From Aurantiacibacter suaedae (lineage in GTDB: Bacteria > Pseudomonadota > Alphaproteobacteria > Sphingomonadales > Sphingomonadaceae), in contig NZ_SKCG01000004.1 in assembly GCF_005434915.1 (NCBI RefSeq), forward strand, positions 1-64,000: 64,000 nucleotides of DNA. Reading direction: 5' to 3'. Of the stretch, positions 58,448 to 64,000 are shown piece after piece (the first letter of the stretch is position 1; each line of letters starts with the position of its first letter). The notes beneath the pieces are model-generated. The model did no database searches and had not been told where the DNA came from. It was given only the letters and a program-made list of their open reading frames with translations. Made by a program: the position numbers and the translations under genes.

Positions 58448-60223
58448 CTACTCCAGGTTGCGACTTTCGCCGAACTTTCGCAGCTCTCTCTGTTGCTTGC
58501 GCGACAGTTCGCGCGCTGCATAGATGTCGCCGCCATCAAGCTGCAGTTGCAGCCGCTCCTTGTCGATCCGGCGATAGGTCGCCTCGGCCCGCTCAACGCT
58601 TTCTTCCGATTCGCCGATCCCGGCAAGGGCAAGCCGCGCCATGCGGATCGCCCCGGCAAACACCTCGCGCACCACCCCCGCCGAAGGGGTATCAGCCAAC
58701 TCTATGAGCCCGCGCCGATCGAAGGCCCGGATATAGATCTGCGCCTGCGGAAAGGCCTCGTTGACCGACTCGATTAGCGCCGCGTCGGGCATTTCGTCGT
58801 GGCAGAACAGGATCAGCTGCGCTTCCCCCGCCCCGGCCTGCCGGAGCATATCGATGCGGGTTCCGTCGCCGAAATAGACCGTCGAGCCGAATTCCTCGGC
58901 GGTGTCGATCTGGTCGACCTTCCTGTCGATCATCGTGACCGAGACGCCGCCTGCCATCAGCGTTTGCGCCACCGTCTGGCCGAAGCGGCCGAAGCCGACG
59001 ATAACCGCGCTGGCGCCATCGTTGCGCGGCCCTTCGCGCTTTTCCTCGTCCAACTGCGGCGTACGAATACGCCTGTTGAGCATCATAAGAAACGGCGTGG
59101 TCGCCATCGACAGCGTGACCACGGCGGAGAACACGCTGACCGACTGTTCGGCCAGCAGCAGCGCGCCCTCGGCCTGCGAATAGAGCACAAACGCGAACTC
59201 ACCCCCCTGCGACAGCAGCAGGCCCAGCGCCAGCGCCGAACGCCAGGCCATCTTCATGGCAAGGCCCAGCCCGGCGATCACGGCGGTTTTCACCACGATC
59301 AGCAGCGCGGCAAAGCCGATCACGGTCCATGGCTGCGAAGCGATGGCCGAAAGGTCGAGCATCATACCCACGGCAAGGAAGAACATGCCCAGCAGGATCG
59401 AGCGGAACGGCTCGATATCGGCCTCAAGCTCGTGGCGATAGCGGGTATCGGCCAGCATCACGCCCGCGATGAAGGCACCCAGCGCGGCCGAAAGGCCAAG
59501 CAGCTCCATCACCGCCGCGCTCGCGAAAACCGTGAACAGCGCCGCCATCACGAACAGCTCGCGCTCGCCCAGGCGGCTGATGAGGCGGAACAGCGGCTTC
59601 ACCACCAGCCGGTTGGCCACGATCAGGCCCGCGATGGCCGCCAGCGACAGCCCCACCAGAACGAGGCCCGAAGGCGCATCGGCATCGGCGGGGTTGCGGC
59701 TCATCGCGGTGACGATGGTGATCAGCGGAATAATCGAGAGATCCTGAAACAGCAGGATCGCAAATGCCTTCTCACCAAACGGCGTGCGCAAACGGCCCGC
59801 CGATTGCAGCATCGGCAACACCTGCGCGGTGGACGACAGGCCCAGAGGCAGGCCGATGGCAAAGGCCGCGGCCAGCGAATAGTTGGTGAGCACGGCCACC
59901 ATCAGGCTGACCGCAATGCCGCAGATCGCAACCTGCGCCGTGCCTAGCCCGAAAATGGCCTTTCTCAGCCGCCACAACCGCTCGGGGCTTAATTCCAGCC
60001 CGACCACGAACAGCAGCATCACGATGCCCAGTTCGGCGATCTCGGCCATCTGTTCGGCATTGCCGACCAGGCCCAGCACCTGCGGCCCGATCAGCACGCC
60101 CGCCACGAGGTAGCCCAGCGTTGCGCCAAGCCCCGCGCGGCGGAATGCAATCACCGCCACCAGCGCAAAGGCCAGCATCAGTGCGCCGTCCTGCAGCACG
60201 AACCCTGTGTCGTGACCTTCCAT
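58448..60223 (-). CDS. CPA2-family monovalent cation:proton antiporter with RCK_N domain (KefB/KefC-like)
   Basis: The 591-residue inner-membrane protein has about 12 helices (LMLAFALVAVIAFRRAGLGATLGYLVAGVLIGP and VMLLFVVGLELSPE are typical). A cytosolic TrkA-N/RCK domain follows from about residue 400 (AVIVGFGRFGQTVAQTLMAGG, VYFGDGTRIDMLRQAGA) and binds NAD(H) or glutathione adducts. It exports K+ or Na+ in exchange for H+, often in detoxification of electrophiles. It is convergent with the EAL gene, two bases apart. It and zntB run in the same direction, 12 bases apart. Confidence 0.9.
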   Translation of the reverse strand: MEGHDTGFVLQDGALMLAFALVAVIAFRRAGLGATLGYLVAGVLIGPQVLGLVGNAEQMAEIAELGIVMLLFVVGLELSPERLWRLRKAIFGLGTAQVAICGIAVSLMVAVLTNYSLAAAFAIGLPLGLSSTAQVLPMLQSAGRLRTPFGEKAFAILLFQDLSIIPLITIVTAMSRNPADADAPSGLVLVGLSLAAIAGLIVANRLVVKPLFRLISRLGERELFVMAALFTVFASAAVMELLGLSAALGAFIAGVMLADTRYRHELEADIEPFRSILLGMFFLAVGMMLDLSAIASQPWTVIGFAALLIVVKTAVIAGLGLAMKMAWRSALALGLLLSQGGEFAFVLYSQAEGALLLAEQSVSVFSAVVTLSMATTPFLMMLNRRIRTPQLDEEKREGPRNDGASAVIVGFGRFGQTVAQTLMAGGVSVTMIDRKVDQIDTAEEFGSTVYFGDGTRIDMLRQAGAGEAQLILFCHDEMPDAALIESVNEAFPQAQIYIRAFDRRGLIELADTPSAGVVREVFAGAIRMARLALAGIGESEESVERAEATYRRIDKERLQLQLDGGDIYAARELSRKQQRELRKFGESRNLE

Positions 60224-60235
60224 CGGCCGTGTCTC

Positions 60236-61237
60236 CTAGAACCAGCGCCACTTCCAGAACAACGCCAGCTGCACGGCCACGATGGCGCCGCACAGCCCGG
60301 TAACGACCCAGAATGCATCGGCATCATCCATGCCGGGCATCCCGCCCACGTTGACCCCGAGCAGCCCTGTCAGAAATCCCAGCGGCAGGAAGATTCCCGC
60401 CACGATGGTGAGCATATAGGTCGCCCGCTCGCTACCCGCCACCGATCGCGCGCGGATTTCGTCCTGCAACACCACCGCGCTTTCCTTCGAGATGTCGAGA
60501 TCGTCGAGATAGCGCCGCAGCCGGTCGATGCTTTCGGATATCTCGCGCCGATCATGGTCCTCGAACCATGGCGGAGCTTGCCGCGATATCGTCTCCAGCG
60601 CCTCGTGCTGCGGGCCCATGTGCCGCTTGAGGGCAAGGCAATTGCGGCGAATGATCGAAATCTCGCCCAGCACCTCATCGGTATCATCGTCTTCCAGATC
60701 GCGCTCTTCAAGCAGGTCGATATGGTCGTTCATGTCGATGATGGCGTGGCTCATGCGGGCGATCATTGCTTCGGTCAGCTCGGTGATAAGCGCCCCGCAG
60801 TCGGTCGGGCCAAGCTCGCGCCGGTCCACCATGGCCAGCACCTCGCGCGGGGTCTGAAGCGGCTCCTTGCGCAGCGTGATCAGCCGCGTGCCATCGCACC
60901 ACATCTGCATCGAGACCATATCTTCAGGCTGGGCACCGGGATTGAAGTTGATCCCGCGCAGCGTCACCACCAGCGCCTCGCCCTCGCGGAAGGCGCGCGG
61001 GCGTGTGCGGTCGGACACCAGCAGCTCCACGGTCGGCTCGGGAATGCCGAGGCTTTCGAGATAGCCTGTTACACCCTCGCAATTGCGGCAAAGGTGCAGC
61101 CACATCACTTCGCCGGGCCGCTCGGGCGTCCAGCGCCTGGCCTCCTGCCAGTCGATAGCGCGCCCGGCTCCCTTGCCGTCGAGCACGCGCGCAAACAGCA
61201 GCGGCCCATCAAGGTCTTTGTCCTGATCGAAGTTCAT
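60236..61237 (-). CDS. zntB: Zinc transporter ZntB (CorA-like)
   Basis: The 333-residue protein of the CorA/ZntB superfamily has a large cytosolic N-terminal domain, a long helix rich in charged residues (LRRYLDDLDISKESAVVLQDEI) and two C-terminal helices. The signature after the first helix is GLLGVNVGGMPG, the GVN version that marks ZntB rather than the GMN of CorA. It moves zinc, probably driven by protons. ATG 61237 or 61249 may be used; neither has a clear ribosome site. The stretch 61250-61516 holds no gene that I can identify. Confidence 0.85.
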   Translation of the reverse strand: MNFDQDKDLDGPLLFARVLDGKGAGRAIDWQEARRWTPERPGEVMWLHLCRNCEGVTGYLESLGIPEPTVELLVSDRTRPRAFREGEALVVTLRGINFNPGAQPEDMVSMQMWCDGTRLITLRKEPLQTPREVLAMVDRRELGPTDCGALITELTEAMIARMSHAIIDMNDHIDLLEERDLEDDDTDEVLGEISIIRRNCLALKRHMGPQHEALETISRQAPPWFEDHDRREISESIDRLRRYLDDLDISKESAVVLQDEIRARSVAGSERATYMLTIVAGIFLPLGFLTGLLGVNVGGMPGMDDADAFWVVTGLCGAIVAVQLALFWKWRWF

Positions 61238-61516
61238 GGCCGCAACCATGGCGCAAGCGAGGCCGCTTGCCTAGCAAGTCACCTCGCCTCCCCCGCCTTG
61301 CTCCGCTCCCCCTGGGGAAGGGCTTTGATCCTGCACCAGCGATATTTCCTACAAGGGTCGCGCCTGCTAGGAATGCGGCGAGATGACGCAGCCCCTCGCA
61401 ATCCTGCAATATTGTGGCCATATGCTTGGCTGCGGGCCGCGCTTGCGCCGCCTCGAATTTTTGCCCCAGGACACTGTCGCACCTGTCACACCTTGGGGCC
61501 AGGCTAAGGAAGAGAC

Positions 61517-62668
61517 ATGAGTTCCGACAGCATCTCCGCCGTCCGCCCCTGGCGCATGATCGAACGGCGCCAGTCGCGCCAGATCATGGTCGGCAAGGTG
61601 CCGGTGGGCGGCGGCGCGCCGATCAGCGTGCAGACCATGACCAACACGCCCACCGAGGACGTGGCCGCCACCATCGACCAGATTCGCCGCTGCGAGGATG
61701 CAGGCGCCGATATCGTGCGCGTCTCCTGCCCCACCGAAGAGGCGACCGCGAACTTCGACCAGATCACGCGCGCGGCGAACGTCCCGATCGTTGCCGACAT
61801 CCACTTCCACTACAAGCGCGCGCTCGAAGCGGCTGACAAGGGCGCGGCCTGCCTGCGCATCAACCCCGGCAACATCGGCTCGTCCGACCGGGTGGCCGAG
61901 GTGGTGCGCGCGGCCAAGGCCAACGGTTGCTCGATCCGCATCGGCGTGAACGCCGGGTCGCTGGAGAAGGACTTGCTCGAGAAGTACGGCGAGCCGTGCC
62001 CCGAAGCGCTGATCGAAAGCGCACTCGACCACATCAAGCTGCTGCAGGATCACGACTTCCACGAATACAAGGTGGCGGTGAAGGCCAGCGACGTGTTCCT
62101 GGCCGTCGCCGCCTACATGGGCCTTGCCGAAACAGTCGATTGCCCGCTGCATCTCGGCATCACCGAGGCGGGCGGGCTGATCGGCGGGACGGTGAAGTCC
62201 TCCATCGGCATCGGCAACCTGCTGTGGGCAGGCATTGGCGATACGATCCGCGTGTCGCTCTCGGCCGAGCCCGAGCGCGAGGTGAAGGTCGGCTTCGAGA
62301 TGCTCAAGGCGCTGGGCCTGCGCACGCGCGGCGTGCGGGTGGTCTCGTGCCCTTCCTGCTCGCGGCAGGGCTTCGATGTGATTCGCACCGTGGAAGCGCT
62401 CGAAGCGCGACTCGAACACATCAAGACGCCGATGAGCCTTTCGGTGCTCGGCTGCGTCGTTAACGGCCCCGGCGAGGCGCGGGAGACCGACATCGGCCTT
62501 ACCGGTGGCGGCAACGGCAAGCATATGGTCTATCTTTCAGGAGTTAAGGACCATCACATCGAAAGCGCCGATATGCTAGATCACATCGTGCGCCTCGTCG
62601 AAGCCAAGGCGGCCGAGATCGAAGACGGGATGAGTGATGCCGGAAATGCGACGGTTGCCGCCGAATAG
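61517..62668 (+). CDS. ispG: 4-hydroxy-3-methylbut-2-enyl-diphosphate synthase
   Basis: IspG makes HMBPP from MEcPP, the penultimate step of the MEP isoprenoid pathway. The 383-residue protein has the TIM-barrel parts [20 protein letters not shown] and [17 protein letters not shown]. The [4Fe-4S] ligands sit in [10 protein letters not shown] and [18 protein letters not shown]. It is the two-domain bacterial form. ATG 61517 follows AAGGAAGAGAC, a good ribosome site. Confidence 0.95.
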   Translation: MSSDSISAVRPWRMIERRQSRQIMVGKVPVGGGAPISVQTMTNTPTEDVAATIDQIRRCEDAGADIVRVSCPTEEATANFDQITRAANVPIVADIHFHYKRALEAADKGAACLRINPGNIGSSDRVAEVVRAAKANGCSIRIGVNAGSLEKDLLEKYGEPCPEALIESALDHIKLLQDHDFHEYKVAVKASDVFLAVAAYMGLAETVDCPLHLGITEAGGLIGGTVKSSIGIGNLLWAGIGDTIRVSLSAEPEREVKVGFEMLKALGLRTRGVRVVSCPSCSRQGFDVIRTVEALEARLEHIKTPMSLSVLGCVVNGPGEARETDIGLTGGGNGKHMVYLSGVKDHHIESADMLDHIVRLVEAKAAEIEDGMSDAGNATVAAE

Positions 62669-62718
62669 GGGCCACGCGTTTACTTCGCGATAAGCACCCG
62701 CCGATAAAATCCGGCCCC

Positions 62719-63225
62719 ATGAACATGGGGCCACCACTCGCTGCGACATGTCTGGTTGGCCTCGCCATCGGCTTCGGTATGCCGATGGAGCAGGGTGAAC
62801 CGGCTCCGGCCCAGGCAGCCCCGACGCTCCGGCCCGATGCCACAGCCGCGAACTGGAGCGACGACGTCACTCTTGCTCGCGCGGGTGACGGGCACTTCTA
62901 TGCCGAGGTTCAGCTCGACGCGGCACCGGCGCGGATGCTGGTCGATACCGGCGCCAGCATGATTGCGCTGACCGAGGACGATGCTCTCGCCGCCGGGCTT
63001 TACTGGGATCAGGCCGAGCTGACGACGGTGGCGCGCGGCGCGTCCGGCCCGGTACGCGGCGTGTTCGTCACGCTGCCGCAAGTGTCGCTGGGCGGGATCG
63101 AGGCGCAGGACGTCGCCGCCGTGGTCGTGCCGGAAGGGCTGCCGATTTCGCTGCTCGGCCAGTCGTTCCTCACCCACGTCAACAAGGTCGCCATCGAAGG
63201 CGATGCGATGGTGCTGAGCCAATGA
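62719..63225 (+). CDS. Retropepsin-like aspartic protease (TIGR02281 family)
   Basis: The 168-residue protein has an N-terminal hydrophobic segment (LAATCLVGLAIGFGM), a linker and a single retropepsin domain with the active-site MLVDTGASMIAL and the later SLLGQSFLTHVNKVAIEGD. Such clan AA proteases are active as dimers, anchored in the membrane with the domain in the periplasm. Physiological substrates are unknown. It lies 50 bases after ispG, and its stop overlaps the next start (ATGA). Confidence 0.85.
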   Translation: MNMGPPLAATCLVGLAIGFGMPMEQGEPAPAQAAPTLRPDATAANWSDDVTLARAGDGHFYAEVQLDAAPARMLVDTGASMIALTEDDALAAGLYWDQAELTTVARGASGPVRGVFVTLPQVSLGGIEAQDVAAVVVPEGLPISLLGQSFLTHVNKVAIEGDAMVLSQ

Positions 63226-64000
63226 GCGATATGCCTCCCCTCCCCCGGCGCTGGCTGCGCATTGTCGAATCGGCGCGCCATGCCGAAGCGATCAAGGGCA
63301 TTCTCGATACCCCGCCGATCACATCGCACAACGACGGCCTGGTGCTGTTCGCCGAAATCGGAAACGAAGAGCTGCTGTCCTGCCTCGTGGCGGTCAAGAG
63401 CCTGCACGCCCAGCTCGGCAAAGGGCGGGTCGCGTTGCTCGACGATGGCACGCTGATCGGCAGCGACCGCGCGTTGCTGGCACACCATTGCGGCGATCCC
63501 GAAATCATCGCACCGGCGAACAAGGGCGAGAGGCCCCTTCCCGAGGGACCGGGTTGGCGCGCCTTGAGCACCCTGCTCGAACGGCGCAACAGCGAATACT
63601 GGCTGTGGCTCTCGAACGACAGTGTAACCCTCGGCCCGGTGCCCGAGGTCGAGCGGGCCGTTGCGCTCAACGCCAGTGTCGTTCTACCGGGAAGAGGGGC
63701 GCTCGAAAGTGCCCGCCCGCTGGGCGACTTCTGCCGCCTGGCCTACCCCGATGGGCCGACTACGGGCAATATCACGGCCCGGCTCGAAAGCCGCCTTGCC
63801 GCGGTCAATCGCGGCAACTGGCGCTATTTCCAGGGCGATATGGGGCTGATGGGCTTTGCCGCCGGTGGACCGGGCCTGCGCTATGCCACAGCAAGCCGGG
63901 CCGATCTGGAACAGCTGGTGGGAGCCGAAGCGCTGAGCGAGGATGGGGCGGCGCAAGTCGCGGCCAATCTTCTGCTGGCCAGCGAGAGCCGCACCGTAAT
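63222..64000 (+). CDS. Unrecognised protein, truncated by the window end
   Basis: The frame starts at ATG 63222, inside the protease stop, and runs open for 259 codons to the edge. It begins MSDMPPLPRRWLRIVESARH and includes LVLFAEIGNEELLSCLVAVK, SEYWLWLSNDSVTLGPVPEV and NWRYFQGDMGLMGFAAGG. There is no signal peptide or membrane helix in the visible part. I cannot assign a family. Coupling to the retropepsin gene suggests a shared transcript. Confidence 0.75.
   Translation, partial: MSDMPPLPRRWLRIVESARHAEAIKGILDTPPITSHNDGLVLFAEIGNEELLSCLVAVKSLHAQLGKGRVALLDDGTLIGSDRALLAHHCGDPEIIAPANKGERPLPEGPGWRALSTLLERRNSEYWLWLSNDSVTLGPVPEVERAVALNASVVLPGRGALESARPLGDFCRLAYPDGPTTGNITARLESRLAAVNRGNWRYFQGDMGLMGFAAGGPGLRYATASRADLEQLVGAEALSEDGAAQVAANLLLASESRTV

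Noticed and set aside
58799-59947. Plus-strand open frame opposite the CPA2 antiporter
   Set aside because: Same artefact: an Arg/Gln/His-rich antisense of a transmembrane protein.
1-64000. CRISPR array, rRNA operon, prophage or plasmid origin
   Set aside because: No regularly spaced repeats, rRNA sequence, phage structural genes or replication genes were seen anywhere in the window.

Overview
The window is high-GC DNA from an alphaproteobacterium, most likely an Erythrobacter-like or other sphingomonad. The evidence is a NepR/EcfG general-stress locus, UrcA-family and SPINDLY-type TPR proteins, a TPR-sulfotransferase beside a TonB-dependent receptor, a CtrA-era style of tight ATGA/GTGA gene overlaps, and an alphaproteobacterial tRNA-Gln(CTG). 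Genes are dense and mostly in overlapping operons.

Layout. 1-1.7 kb: a possible 3' gene fragment, a complete-looking IS5-family (IS427-type) transposase with a -1 frameshift site, and a small membrane protein. 1.8-6.7 kb: a two-subunit periplasmic molybdenum hydroxylase (IorAB-like) facing a modABC molybdate importer, which carries a perfect 14-bp-arm palindrome at its 5' end. 6.7-9.4 kb: general stress response, with a CHASE-HWE histidine kinase, a 56-residue NepR and EcfG behind a textbook EcfG promoter. 9.4-17.4 kb: housekeeping genes (AI-2E/PerM-type permease, Fe-SOD, glmM, thiD, LOG, TPR O-GlcNAc-transferase-like protein, ferredoxin).

17.4-36.4 kb is the most interesting part. A minus-strand operon encodes an ABC importer, a NikR-like CopG regulator, two DUF1989 proteins, a biotin-dependent urea/guanidine carboxylase and allophanate hydrolase. 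This matches guanidine-to-ammonia assimilation through carboxyguanidine. Around it lie a fatty-acid-hydroxylase-type membrane protein, a divergent trio of two metallo-beta-lactamase-fold proteins and a beta-propeller lipoprotein, a small membrane protein homologous to the N-terminus of the hydroxylase, and a TonB receptor. Four copies of one dyad element (TATTAC-N14-GTAATA, with an embedded TTGNC two bases after the left arm) stand upstream of these units. They resemble NikR operators, and one lies just before the regulator gene. The regulator has kept only one of the four nickel ligands of E. coli NikR. I infer a single regulon that couples outer-membrane uptake, periplasmic processing, ABC import and guanidine breakdown.

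36.5-39.9 kb: TPR-sulfotransferase, small exported proteins, tRNA-Gln. 39.9-45.7 kb: an arsenic-methylation/arsenosugar-type cluster (radical SAM, flavin oxidoreductase, ArsM with its four conserved cysteines, epimerase, TIGR04283 and TIGR04282 glycosyltransferases). 45.8-64 kb: a second hydroxylase-type membrane protein, Ppx/GppA, RlmE, a membrane-anchored cytochrome c, PheA, a MoxR-DUF58-DUF4129-DUF4350-SpoIIM-RDD membrane-complex operon, a GNAT enzyme, a degenerate EAL protein, a CPA2 antiporter, ZntB, IspG, a retropepsin-like protease and a truncated unknown gene.
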